Below are positions 1 to 8,027 of a stretch of 35,791 bases of DNA, in pieces. The position numbers and the translations under genes were made by a program. This DNA is from Hyphomonas oceanitis SCH89 (GTDB lineage Bacteria > Pseudomonadota > Alphaproteobacteria > Caulobacterales > Hyphomonadaceae): the NCBI RefSeq assembly GCF_000685295.1, contig NZ_ARYL01000036.1, positions 1 to 35,791 of the forward strand. The letters are read 5' to 3'. The notes beneath the pieces are model-generated. The model searched no databases, was not told the origin of the DNA, and was given only the letters and a program-made list of their open reading frames with translations. The number at the start of each line of letters is the position of its first letter. The first letter of the stretch is position 1.

Positions 1-62
1 CAGCTACACCACGCCGCGGGACACGATCACCACCCCCTTCCGGCTGACGTATAATGGCGACG

Positions 63-440
63 ATGCCGGACTACAGCCTCTTCCGCCCCATGCAGGGCTT
101 GCCTTGGTACCTCGTACTGATCTGGCCGGTGGTCTATTTCCGGATTCAGCGCCTGATGGACTGGTTCCAGGTCAATGGCGGCCCGGGCTCGCAAATGTTC
201 TGGGGTCTCAGCAAAACAGGTCACGCCGTCCTCATTCGTGCATCTGACGACCTGTCCGGGCATCGTTCGGGCAGTTTTCGGGCACCGGTTTCGCCTCGCC
301 TGAGACTTGCTCTGGCTGCCGAAACAATCAGCCCGTGTCCCCTGCGCAGGCAGGGGCGGCGAATCCCGGCCAGTCGCACGCCCGCGCCCCTGCCTGCGCC
401 GGGGGCACGGGCTTGCTTGCTGCCGTTGCCGGACACCTGA
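63..440 (+). CDS. Small putative membrane protein, C-terminal part low complexity
   Basis: The ORF opens with a hydrophobic stretch (about residues 10-27, with LPWYLVLIWPVVYF) followed by an amphipathic segment (RIQRLMDWFQ). Codon third positions are strongly GC up to about base 215, as in a real gene, and a same-frame stop at 45-47 closes it upstream. ATG at 54 is an equally possible start. After about residue 90 the translation becomes Arg/Pro/Ala rich because the reading frame runs through the inverted hairpins at 330-413. The natural protein therefore probably ended near base 330 before the repeat arrived, or this tail is an accident. I do not recognise the family. A single-pass inner-membrane or membrane-surface protein is the most that can be said. 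No good ribosome binding site is visible. Confidence 0.42.
   Translation: MPDYSLFRPMQGLPWYLVLIWPVVYFRIQRLMDWFQVNGGPGSQMFWGLSKTGHAVLIRASDDLSGHRSGSFRAPVSPRLRLALAAETISPCPLRRQGRRIPASRTPAPLPAPGARACLLPLPDT
330..413. repeat. REP-like pair of inverted hairpins (BIME-like element)
   Basis: The left arm 330-358 and the right arm 385-413 are reverse complements at 27 of 29 positions, separated by 26 bases. Each arm is itself palindromic: the left has CCCCTGC-GCAG-GCAGGGG, and the right has GCCCC and GGGGC bracketing TGCCTGCGCC. Two small hairpins in inverted orientation, forming one large cruciform, is the architecture of REP/BIME elements. The element lies in the tail of the ORF at 63-440. No RAYT transposase is in the window. 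Confidence 0.75.
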
Positions 441-593
441 CCGCGAACACCATCCTGAAAACCCAAACTTCACCTCCAAGCGCCCTCACGGGCGTCGCAA
501 ACATTTGCCCATAATCTGGATTCCTCTGATCATCTGTGCCACCTAATCCGCTGAAAGCGCCGCAAGGGCGCGCGGTACGGCAGAGGAAACGCG

Positions 594-2684
594 ATGATCA
601 ACCGGCTCACACTTATGGCGCTGGGCGGCGCCTTCTTTCTCGGCGGCTGTGCTCACGAGGCGGAAGTCGCGCCCGCAACCATCGTCGAGGCCGAAGCGCC
701 TGAGGCTCCGGAGCCGGTGACCGAGGCCTATACGGTCCGCCTCTTCGGCGCCGATATCGGCGAGATGACCGCCGTGACCACAGGCCCCGGCATCAAGGTC
801 GACTATGAATACCGAAACAATGGCCGCGGGCCGACCATGGCCGAAACCATTCTCCTGGGCGAGGACGGATTACCCGTCAGCTGGACCGTCGATGGCAACA
901 CCACGTTCGGCAATAAGGTCACCGAAACCTTCGCCCTTGATGACGGCACCGCCCGCTGGGTCGATACGACGGGCCCGGGCATGGCCGACGCTGACGAAGC
1001 GAAAATCTACATCGCCCAGAATGCCTCGCCCTATGCGCTCGCAGTCTACGCCCATGCGCTCATGGCCGATGATGACCAGACTCTCGCCGCCTATCCGGCA
1101 GGCGCCCTCCACCTTGAGGCCCTCGAAGACGTCACCGTCGAAGGCGGTCCCGAGCCCATCGGCACCACGGCCTATGCTCTGACCGGCGAAAGTCTAGACC
1201 CGACTTATTTCCTGATGGACGCTGATGACGCCTTCTTCGCCGTCATCAGCCCGCGCTTCCTCGTCATCCGCAAAGGCTATGAAGGCGCCGAGGCCCAGCT
1301 CACCAATCTTGCCACGCGCCTTGCTTCGGAGCGCTATGAGACGATCCAGACCAGGACCGCCCATAATTACGGCACGCCCGTCCGCATCGCCGACGTGCGC
1401 ATCTTCGATCCGGTGAAGAAGGCGCTGACCGGCCCGGTCTCCGTCCTCGTCGAAGGCACCACGATCAAGGCGATCGAAGCGGCCAATGTCAGCCATCCCG
1501 ACGAGACCGTTATAGATGGCAATGGCGGAACCCTGATCCCCGGCCTCACAGACATGCACGGCCATGTTGGCCAGGACGATGCGCTGCTCAACATCGCCGC
1601 CGGTGTCACGCTGATCCGCGACATGGGCAATGACAATGCGAAACTGGCCGAACTGATTGGCAAGATCGACGACGGAACGCTCGCCGGCCCGCGCATCGTC
1701 AAGAACGGTTTCATTGAGGGCAAGAGCCCGTTCAACTCCAATAACGGCATGCTCGTCTCCAGCAAGGAAGAAGCCGTCGCCGCCGTCGACTGGTATGCTG
1801 ACCAGGGCGACTATTTCCAGATCAAGATCTACAACTCGATCAACCCGGACTGGGTGCCTGCCATGGTCGCTGAAGCCCGCAAGCGCGGCCTCGGTGTCAC
1901 CGGCCACGTCCCGGCCTTCACCAATGCCAATACCATGATCGAAGCCGGTTATGACGAGATGACCCATATCAACCAGGTCATGCTCGGCTGGGTGCTTGAG
2001 CCCACCGAAGACACGCGCACCCTCCTGCGCCTCACAGCCCTGCAGCGCCTGCCAAAGGTCAACTTGGACAGCCCGCAGGTCCAGCACACGCTCGACCTTA
2101 TGGTCGAGAATAATGTTGCCATCGACCCGACCTATGAGATTCACGAAGCGCTGCTTCTCTCCCGCAACGGCGAACTGCAGGCTGGCGTGGTGGACTATAT
2201 CGATCATATGCCCGTCGGCGAGCAGCGCGATGCCCGCGCGGCCTGGTCCAATATTGAAACGCCGGAAGACGATGCAGCCTATGCCGGCGCCTTCGACCAG
2301 ATCACCGGCACGCTGAAGCGCATGAAGGATCGCGGCATCTTCATCCTGATGGGCACCGACATGGGCGGGGCCTTTACCCTGCACCGTGAATTGGAGCTCT
2401 ATCAGAATGTCGGCTTCACCCCGGCCGAAATCCTGGCGCGGGCAACCCAGGAAGCGGCCGACTATGTGAAGCTCGGCGATGAGGTTGGTTCAATCACGCC
2501 CGGTAAGAAAGCGGACTTCTTTCTTGTTCCCGGCAACCCGGTCGAAGACCTGAAGGCGATCAAGACGATCAAACTCGTATCCAAGGATGGGACTATTTAC
2601 TTCCCAACCGAAATCTATCCGTATTTTGGCATCGAGCCCTTTACCGAAATTCCCGATGTGATGGCGCCTGCATCGGCCAATTAG
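594..2684 (+). CDS. Lipoprotein amidohydrolase (imidazolonepropionase-like / Xaa-Pro dipeptidase type)
   Basis: Secreted metal-dependent hydrolase of 696 residues. A lipoprotein signal peptide ends in LGGC with the acylated Cys at residue 19, followed by a Glu/Ala/Pro-rich linker. Residues of about 45-250 form a separate domain I do not recognise. From about 260 the amidohydrolase barrel begins: HGH at 322-324 (after LIPGLTDM), a likely carboxylated Lys 411 (QIKIYN), His 438 (TGHVP), His 458 (MTHINQ) and Asp 589 (MGTDMGG), which is a complete binuclear metal set. The C-terminal SITPGKKADFFLVPGNP is the usual small beta domain. Close relatives include peptidases that release C-terminal residues from Xaa-Pro or Xaa-Arg dipeptides; the substrate here cannot be read. 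RBS AGAGGA at 582-587 sets the ATG at 594. The gene appears to be monocistronic. Confidence 0.88.
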   Translation: MINRLTLMALGGAFFLGGCAHEAEVAPATIVEAEAPEAPEPVTEAYTVRLFGADIGEMTAVTTGPGIKVDYEYRNNGRGPTMAETILLGEDGLPVSWTVDGNTTFGNKVTETFALDDGTARWVDTTGPGMADADEAKIYIAQNASPYALAVYAHALMADDDQTLAAYPAGALHLEALEDVTVEGGPEPIGTTAYALTGESLDPTYFLMDADDAFFAVISPRFLVIRKGYEGAEAQLTNLATRLASERYETIQTRTAHNYGTPVRIADVRIFDPVKKALTGPVSVLVEGTTIKAIEAANVSHPDETVIDGNGGTLIPGLTDMHGHVGQDDALLNIAAGVTLIRDMGNDNAKLAELIGKIDDGTLAGPRIVKNGFIEGKSPFNSNNGMLVSSKEEAVAAVDWYADQGDYFQIKIYNSINPDWVPAMVAEARKRGLGVTGHVPAFTNANTMIEAGYDEMTHINQVMLGWVLEPTEDTRTLLRLTALQRLPKVNLDSPQVQHTLDLMVENNVAIDPTYEIHEALLLSRNGELQAGVVDYIDHMPVGEQRDARAAWSNIETPEDDAAYAGAFDQITGTLKRMKDRGIFILMGTDMGGAFTLHRELELYQNVGFTPAEILARATQEAADYVKLGDEVGSITPGKKADFFLVPGNPVEDLKAIKTIKLVSKDGTIYFPTEIYPYFGIEPFTEIPDVMAPASAN

Positions 2685-2760
2685 GGCGCTGCTACGCGCA
2701 TTCTGTAAAATCTGTTCCGGCAGGCGCTGTAAAAAGTTCAGCAAGCCTTAGCAAAATCTT

Positions 2761-2798
2761 ACGGCCGCAGCGGCCCCGAAAGGGCATGCTGCGGCCGT
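2761..2798 (+). terminator. Hairpin, probable terminator of the amidohydrolase gene
   Basis: A perfect 10-bp stem, ACGGCCGCAG (2761-2770) with CTGCGGCCGT (2789-2798), encloses an 18-base loop 77 bases after the stop codon. There is only a weak T content after it (TTGCCGTTAA), so termination is inferred from position and stem strength rather than a U-tract. The rest of 2685-2981 holds no gene, only the regulatory half-site at 2868 and the leader of the next gene. Confidence 0.5.
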
Positions 2799-2867
2799 TG
2801 CCGTTAACGCAATCGGTTGAATAGTTTCGGAAAATTAACAGACGGGCCCCACAGAACAGGGCTGGCG

Positions 2868-2875
2868 TTAACCAT
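2868..2875 (+). promoter_or_regulatory. CtrA-like half-site TTAACCAT
   Basis: The octamer TTAACCAT is a known alternative form of the CtrA binding motif in Caulobacter relatives. Here it is continued by CATTACC, so the second TTAA of the full TTAA-N7-TTAA motif is only half kept. It lies 107 bases upstream of the ATG at 2982, a sensible distance for promoter control of the two-gene membrane cassette. No biochemical proof can be read from sequence, and chance occurrence of an 8-mer is possible. Confidence 0.35.
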
Positions 2876-2981
2876 CATTACCTATCTGCAAGAATGATGC
2901 GGCTTTAGGGCTTAGTTTACGGGTCCGGCGCATTGTGGGCGAAGGTTAATACCAAGCCTTCCGTTGTTAAGAGGTGATACA

Positions 2982-4577
2982 ATGCTGAAGAAAACTGTGC
3001 GCTGGGGCGCAGACGTCGGCTGTCAGTCGAAAATCAAGCCGCTCGACCCGAAAGCTGACATGTCGGAGTTTGGCCTGAAGGGTAAGCTGGCCGAAGGCGA
3101 GCTCGGCTTCAACCGCGCGCTGACCAAGCGCGACGCCAAGAAAGATGCCGCAGACGCCATCCCTGCGTCCGATGCGATTACGCAGGACCAGTGGAGCGAA
3201 CGCGAACAGCAAATTGCAGAACGCGCGGAATCCGTGCGCCGGGGGCTCACCACCTGGCTCAGCACGACCGCAGCGAGCGTGCGTAACTTCATTCATGACT
3301 GCACGCCCATCGACATCTATCCCGATCAGCTGCGCGAGGCGATCAAGTCGGAAGAGAACGAGTATCGTCACTACGAGCTCGATGATGTCAGCGATGCCAA
3401 GCAGAGCCATTCGGCGGCTATCGTGGAACTCCAGCAGTTCCGCGCCCGCCATGGCGACAAGATCGGCGACCGTACGCCCGATATTAAAAAGAATGTCGAG
3501 CAGACCGTCGCGATCCTCGTCTTCATCATGCTGCTTGAAGGCGGCTTCAACGCGCTGCTCTTCAAGGATGCGCAGGCCTCCGGTCTTCTTGGCGGCCTGA
3601 TGATCGCCTTCGCCGTCAGCGCCGTGAACGTGTGCTTGGGTGTCATCACCGGCTTCTTCGGCATGCGCTATGCGCTGAACCATCCCAACATGGCCATGCG
3701 CGTTATTGGCGGCGTCGTTCTGGCTTTAGGCCTAACCAGCGGTATCTTGCTCAACTTCTTCGTCGCGCATTTCCGCGACGCGGTTGAGACCGGACTGATT
3801 GCTGCGACCGCTGCTGGCACGATGGGTGAATTCTCGATGTTCAATATCGCGCCAGGCGACGTGATCGCCGGCATGTTCCCGAACATTATCGGCCTGCACA
3901 GCTTCATCGCGCTTGGCCTGCTTTTCATGGGCCTCACCGTGTTCGGCCTCGCGGTCTACGAAGGCTATGACCGCATCTCCGACCGCTACCCCGGCTATGG
4001 CCGTGTCTGGCGCAAGGAGCGCAAGGCCTATGAGCGTCGCCAGCAGGTGCGCAACGACGTGCGCGACGACCTGTCGGACTATTTCACCCAGTGCCGCATG
4101 TGGTTTGAGACACAGCTCTCGCGTCACGTATCTGCCAAGCGTGAAATCGAGAAGGCGCTGAACGAACTCGAAGCCCGCCGCGACATTGCCATGGCCATCG
4201 CCGCCAAGGCCGCTGACCAAGAGCGTTCGCTGAAAGTGGCTTACCGTCAGGCCCACCGCCGCGCCCGCAACCAGCTGCGCGACAAGCTGGGCGAGCAGGC
4301 CGCGTGCCCGGCCTATTTCGACGAGATCGTCACGCCGCAACTGCCGCCCTTCGATTATACGAAGGAACGTGATCAGGCGAATGATGCGATCAAGGCCATC
4401 GACCAGAACCTGAAAGCACTGAACATGACCCGCGAATGGCTGGAGCAACACATCCAGCAGGTCCAGAAAGGACTGTCGAGCATTGACAAGAAAGTGGGCG
4501 AAGAAATCGAGAAGGTCCGTGAAGGCAAATCTGCTGGCAAGGCCTTCGTATCCGTGGACGAAGCGCGCCGCGCCTAA
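2982..4577 (+). CDS. Unrecognised four-TM membrane protein with C-terminal coiled coil (cassette gene 1)
   Basis: Protein of 531 residues whose family I do not recognise. RBS AGAGGTG at 2970-2975 fixes the ATG at 2982 rather than the in-frame TTG at 2964. The first 170 residues are soluble, charged and helical. Four hydrophobic segments follow at about 175-194, 201-228, 239-262 and 300-325, joined by short loops. The remaining 200 residues (about 335-510) are rich in Lys, Arg, Glu and Gln and read as long coiled-coil helices (for example AKREIEKALNELEARRD). The Arg/Lys-rich stretch right after the last membrane segment (RVWRKERKAYERRQ) suggests the coiled coil is cytoplasmic by the positive-inside rule. 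It is followed 23 bases later by the gene at 4601, and the two look co-transcribed. Function unknown; a membrane channel or scaffold working with its neighbour is inference. Confidence 0.85.
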   Translation: MLKKTVRWGADVGCQSKIKPLDPKADMSEFGLKGKLAEGELGFNRALTKRDAKKDAADAIPASDAITQDQWSEREQQIAERAESVRRGLTTWLSTTAASVRNFIHDCTPIDIYPDQLREAIKSEENEYRHYELDDVSDAKQSHSAAIVELQQFRARHGDKIGDRTPDIKKNVEQTVAILVFIMLLEGGFNALLFKDAQASGLLGGLMIAFAVSAVNVCLGVITGFFGMRYALNHPNMAMRVIGGVVLALGLTSGILLNFFVAHFRDAVETGLIAATAAGTMGEFSMFNIAPGDVIAGMFPNIIGLHSFIALGLLFMGLTVFGLAVYEGYDRISDRYPGYGRVWRKERKAYERRQQVRNDVRDDLSDYFTQCRMWFETQLSRHVSAKREIEKALNELEARRDIAMAIAAKAADQERSLKVAYRQAHRRARNQLRDKLGEQAACPAYFDEIVTPQLPPFDYTKERDQANDAIKAIDQNLKALNMTREWLEQHIQQVQKGLSSIDKKVGEEIEKVREGKSAGKAFVSVDEARRA

Positions 4578-4600
4578 AGCGGGCGGCAGGAGGCAAGACA

Positions 4601-5374
4601 ATGGCTAGAAGACGCGAAAGAGGACCCTGGTTCTGGCGTGGCATGATCGGCGCGATGCTGGCAGGCGTATTCGGCCTGTTCGCGCTGGTGGCGTTCAACA
4701 TTCCGCCGTCCGTCATGCCTGAAACCGCCTGCCGCGTGGACCGCAAGGATCCCGCCCATACCGTCATCCTGCTGGACCAGTCAGATCCGTTCAATCCGAA
4801 CGACCTCGACTGGGTGCATGAGTTCGTCGATACCGAAGCCCGCGCCCTGCCGAAATATGGCCGACTGACGGTGATGACGCCCAATGCGGCAAGCCCGTTT
4901 GATCCAAAGGTCATCTTTGTCAAATGCTCGCCGGGCAGTGTTGCCGATGCCAACCCGATCACGCAGAACCCCAAGATGATCGAGCAGACCTGGCAGTCGA
5001 CCTTCTACAAGCCGCTGATCGCCGAGATCGAAACGGCCCTTCAGGACACGCGCCAGCCAAGCTCGCCTTTGTTTGAATCGCTCTACACGATTGCCGATCG
5101 GGCTGACTTCCAATCAAGCGCCGAGAACCGCCGCGTCGTGGTCGTGTCGGACCTGATGCAGCATTCCGATGGCTTCTCGTTCTACAAGGTCGGCGCGGAC
5201 TATGATGCCTATCTTGGCTCCAAGGCGGCCGAGACCAAGCCGCACATGGACCATGTCCAGGTCGTCGCGCGCATCGTCCCCCGGCAGATCTACGACCTGC
5301 CCTTGGCGGACGTGAAAGCCTTCTGGCGGGCCTATTTCACTGAGGCGGGCGCCGAGTACGGCTCGGTCAACTAG
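4601..5374 (+). CDS. Membrane-anchored protein with vWA-like motif (cassette gene 2)
   Basis: Protein of 257 residues with an Arg-rich start (MARRRERG), one membrane segment at about 11-33 and then a soluble domain, predicted outside the inner membrane. The domain begins with a hydrophobic strand running into an acidic loop (HTVILLDQSDPFN, Asp 59, Ser 61, Asp 62), which resembles the DxSxS metal-site loop of von Willebrand A domains. It later has RRVVVVSDLMQHSDGFSFYK, a second strand-plus-Asp loop typical of Rossmann-like folds. The vWA assignment is inference from these patterns only. A strong RBS, AGGAGG at 4588-4593, precedes the start by 7 bases. The spacing to the upstream gene (23 bases) and the hairpin downstream at 5398 frame a two-gene operon. 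I do not know its function. Confidence 0.83.
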   Translation: MARRRERGPWFWRGMIGAMLAGVFGLFALVAFNIPPSVMPETACRVDRKDPAHTVILLDQSDPFNPNDLDWVHEFVDTEARALPKYGRLTVMTPNAASPFDPKVIFVKCSPGSVADANPITQNPKMIEQTWQSTFYKPLIAEIETALQDTRQPSSPLFESLYTIADRADFQSSAENRRVVVVSDLMQHSDGFSFYKVGADYDAYLGSKAAETKPHMDHVQVVARIVPRQIYDLPLADVKAFWRAYFTEAGAEYGSVN

Positions 5375-5397
5375 GCGCTATCTATCGTGTTCCTTAC

Positions 5398-5425
5398 GAA
5401 GGCCGTCTCGCAAGGGACGGCCTTC
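5398..5425 (+). terminator. Strong hairpin terminator of the two-gene cassette
   Basis: A perfect 10-bp stem, GAAGGCCGTC (5398-5407) with GACGGCCTTC (5416-5425), encloses an 8-base loop, starting 24 bases after the stop codon at 5374. The downstream tract is C/T rich (CTGCATTCCC) rather than a pure U run. It separates the cassette from hisC. Confidence 0.65.
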
Positions 5426-5489
5426 CTGCATTCCCGGCGCGTCAAAGATCGCCATTTCCCGGCGGCCTGCTTTGGTGTAACCGCGCGGC

Positions 5490-6581
5490 ATGACCGATAT
5501 TCGTCCTCTTCCGCATGTCCTGAACATCAAACCCTATGTGCCCGGCGGCAAGCTGGCCGGTGCCAAGGGGCGCGTGGCCATGCTGGCCTCCAACGAGAAC
5601 CCTTTCGGGCCGAGCCCCAAGGCCATCGACGCCATGCGTGAAGCGGCGGGAAGCGTCCACGTCTATCCTGATCCGGGCTACGGTGCGCTGCGCGAGGCCA
5701 TCGCTGCGGCAACCGGCATTGCTGACCCCAACCGGATTGCGGTCTCGTCTGGCTCTGACGAGATTATCCACTTGCTGACGCAGTGCTATGCCGGGCCCGG
5801 CGACGAGATCCTCCAGACCGAGCACGCGTTTTCGATGTACGCCGTCTCGGCCATGTCACACGGGGCAACATGCATTTCGGTTCCCGAGACTGACCTGACC
5901 GCTGGCGCCAACGCCATCCTCGGAGGCGTGTCGGAGCGCACGAAAATCCTGTTCCTTGCGAACCCCAACAACCCGACGGGCACGATGATGACCGTCGAGG
6001 CGCTGACGGCCCTGCAGGACGCCCTGCCGCCGCATGTCCTCTTCGTGATCGACGGCGCCTATGCCGAATATGTCAGCCCTGAGTATGAGGCCGCGATCCG
6101 CGACCTGGTCGACCGGCGCAGTAATACGGTGATGATGCGCACCTTTTCCAAGATCCATGGGCTCGCCGCAGCCCGCCTCGGCTGGGCCTACCTGCCGCAG
6201 CAGGTGTCAGAGGTTTTCCAGCGCATTCGCGGCCCCTTCAACGTGAATGGTCTCGCAGTGGCGGCTGGCATGGCCAGCATCGGCGACACGGAATTCCTGA
6301 CCAAGAGCCGCGAGCACAATACGCTCTGGCGGGCGAAGCTGACTGAGGCGCTGAAGGCGATGCGGCTGCCCACACCGCAGTCGCACGCGAACTTCGTTAT
6401 TCCCGACTTCGGGACGGCTGAACGCGCGGCGGCGGCGAATGAATGGCTGAAGGCGCGCGACATCCTTGTGCGCGCTGTGGGTGGCTACGGCCTGCCGACG
6501 CGCCTGCGCATCAGCGTAGGCTCAGCCGAGGATAACGAGGCCGTGCTGGCCGCGCTGAAGGATTTCACCGCGTCGCACTGA
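5490..6581 (+). CDS. hisC: Histidinol-phosphate aminotransferase
   Basis: PLP enzyme of 363 residues that converts imidazole-acetol phosphate and glutamate to histidinol phosphate in histidine synthesis; some family members also transaminate aromatic 2-oxo acids. Class I/II aminotransferase landmarks are all present: SNENPFGPS near the N-terminus, PNNPTG in the middle, IDGAYAEY, the PLP-binding Lys 221 in RTFSKIHGLAAARLGW, and the substrate carboxylate-binding Arg in LPTRLRISVG near the C-terminus. The length is normal for HisC. No clear Shine-Dalgarno precedes the ATG, so the start rests on the family's usual N-terminus. No other his gene is near. Its 3' end overlaps the convergent panC by 17 bases. 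An aromatic or phenylpyruvate aminotransferase role cannot be excluded. Confidence 0.9.
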   Translation: MTDIRPLPHVLNIKPYVPGGKLAGAKGRVAMLASNENPFGPSPKAIDAMREAAGSVHVYPDPGYGALREAIAAATGIADPNRIAVSSGSDEIIHLLTQCYAGPGDEILQTEHAFSMYAVSAMSHGATCISVPETDLTAGANAILGGVSERTKILFLANPNNPTGTMMTVEALTALQDALPPHVLFVIDGAYAEYVSPEYEAAIRDLVDRRSNTVMMRTFSKIHGLAAARLGWAYLPQQVSEVFQRIRGPFNVNGLAVAAGMASIGDTEFLTKSREHNTLWRAKLTEALKAMRLPTPQSHANFVIPDFGTAERAAAANEWLKARDILVRAVGGYGLPTRLRISVGSAEDNEAVLAALKDFTASH

Positions 6582-7443
6582 TATTGTCGATGAGGCGGGT
6601 CTTGCCCATCCACGCCGCGCCCAGCAGCCGCGCGACCGTGCCCGGTGCCAGCGGCGCATCCGGCAGGTCCAGCAGCGTGTCCGGATCGACCAGGCTGATA
6701 TAGTCCAGTTTCCGGAACCCGGCCGCCGTCACGAGGGCGCGCGCTTCGTCCAGCGCCACGGATGGCGTCACCCCGATCGCCAGCCGTACCGACGCGCGAT
6801 GCAAAGCGGCCTGCAGGGCGCCCGCCGCGATTCGCTCATCGGCGGTCAGGTAGAGGTTGCGCGATGACTGGGCGAGGCCGTCAGCATCCCGCGTGGTCTC
6901 TCCCCCGATGATTTCCACAGGAAATCCGAGGTCGCGCACCATGCGGCGAATGATCTGCAGCTGTTGGTAGTCCTTCTCGCCGAAAACGGCGACGTCTGGT
7001 TGCACATGAAGGAAGAGGCGCGCGACCACGGTGGCCACACCATAGAAGAAATGGGGCCTGTAGACGCCATCCAGCAGGTCCGACATGCCTTCAACGCGCA
7101 CGTTCGTGGTGTTTCCGTCGGGATACATCTCTTCAACTGTTGGCAAATAAACGAGGTCGCACCCGACCGATGCGAGCTTCGAAATATCGGCGTCGGAGTC
7201 GCGTGGATAGGTGTCGAAATCCTCTCCGGGAGCGAATTGGGTGGGGTTCACGAAGATGCTGGCGACGGTTCGCGAGGCCTTTTCCCGTGCCTTTTCAACG
7301 AGGGAGAGGTGCCCCCCATGAAGAGCGCCCATTGTGGGTACGAAACCGACCGTCTCGCCTGCCTGTTTCCATGCCCGGATGCGCTGTCCTAGCTCGGCGC
7401 GCGTGCGAACGACCGCGACCGGTTTACCTGTACTCGAATTCAC
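6565..7443 (-). CDS. panC: Pantothenate synthetase
   Basis: Enzyme of 292 residues that joins pantoate and beta-alanine with ATP to make pantothenate, the vitamin precursor of coenzyme A. The nucleotidyltransferase signature PTMGALHGGH is at residues 36-45 (His 42 and His 45), followed by SIFVNPTQFAPGEDFDTYPR, the pantoate-binding GVATVVARLF region and FGEKDYQQLQIIRRMV, with the KMSKS-like loop region SSRNLYLT. The start taken is GTG at 7443, with Arg/Thr-rich lead residues; it lacks an obvious Shine-Dalgarno. It runs convergently into hisC (17-base overlap) and divergently from the gene at 7511. In Caulobacter relatives panC lies near mipZ, as here. Confidence 0.93.
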   Translation of the reverse strand: MNSSTGKPVAVVRTRAELGQRIRAWKQAGETVGFVPTMGALHGGHLSLVEKAREKASRTVASIFVNPTQFAPGEDFDTYPRDSDADISKLASVGCDLVYLPTVEEMYPDGNTTNVRVEGMSDLLDGVYRPHFFYGVATVVARLFLHVQPDVAVFGEKDYQQLQIIRRMVRDLGFPVEIIGGETTRDADGLAQSSRNLYLTADERIAAGALQAALHRASVRLAIGVTPSVALDEARALVTAAGFRKLDYISLVDPDTLLDLPDAPLAPGTVARLLGAAWMGKTRLIDNISATR

Positions 7444-7510
7444 TTTGAAAAGGCCCCGACTGGCTATGAAGTAAACGAGTTGTTAACCCAAACGGGGGAT
7501 TTTTAAACCC

Positions 7511-7975
7511 ATGACACACCGCATCCTCGCTCCGATTAAGTCTTTCGCGCTTTCTGCAGCCCTTCGGGTCGCTGCTGGCAGGTTCAAAACACTTGAAGCC
7601 ACGGCGCCAGAGCCGAGGATCAGGTCATTTGCACCTGAAGATATGTCTGACGACTGGATGTTTGAAGGTCGCGTCACGCCGGTTTCGGCTGATGCGCATG
7701 TCTTCTCGCGCGAGATGTCACGCGTGTCCGGCGCCCTCAGCGGATTGCGGTCACTGCTCACACAGATTTCGGCGCATGCGCCAGTTTATGATGCCATTCC
7801 GGAAGAGGCTCCATTCGGTGCGCTCGTCGGTGACGCATTCCTCTTCGACGGCGAGCCAATGGCTGCAAGCTATGGTCCCGCGCCGACCGAAGATGCCTAC
7901 CTCTTTGAGGACGCACCGATGTATATGCCAGCTGCGACACGTCGCGGTAGTGAAGGCGTGTCGCGCGTCGCCTGA
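7511..7975 (+). CDS. Uncharacterised 154-residue protein between panC and mipZ
   Basis: I do not recognise the family. The protein has a basic N-terminus (MTHRILAPIKSFALSAALRVAAGRFK) that could form an amphipathic helix, then an acidic, probably disordered body with repeated short D/E-A-[YF]-LF-[DE]-[DG] patterns (DAFLFDGEPM and DAYLFEDAPM, about residues 117 and 136). These look like a short repeated binding motif. A GGGGGAT purine run 11 bases upstream may serve as RBS. The 67-base divergent gap to panC contains TTAACCC at 7483, a partial CtrA-like half-site. The gene sits 52 bases before mipZ in the same direction and may be co-transcribed with it, so a cell-cycle or division role is an untested inference. 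Confidence 0.75.
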   Translation: MTHRILAPIKSFALSAALRVAAGRFKTLEATAPEPRIRSFAPEDMSDDWMFEGRVTPVSADAHVFSREMSRVSGALSGLRSLLTQISAHAPVYDAIPEEAPFGALVGDAFLFDGEPMAASYGPAPTEDAYLFEDAPMYMPAATRRGSEGVSRVA

Positions 7976-8027
7976 GGGCTTCGACCTTGTTTGTTTTAAC
8001 CGCTGAGAACGTGTGGAGTCGCTCAAC

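Noticed and set aside
2..247. Possible 3' end of an upstream gene in frame 2 (peptide with SYTTPRDTITTPFRLTYNGDDAG)
   Set aside because: Only the first 60 bases look coding by third-position GC, and the rest overlaps the ORF at 63 out of frame. No family recognised and no start inside the window.
2868..2882. Full CtrA site TTAA-N7-TTAA
   Set aside because: Only the first TTAA is exact; the second position reads TACC. Kept as a half-site only.
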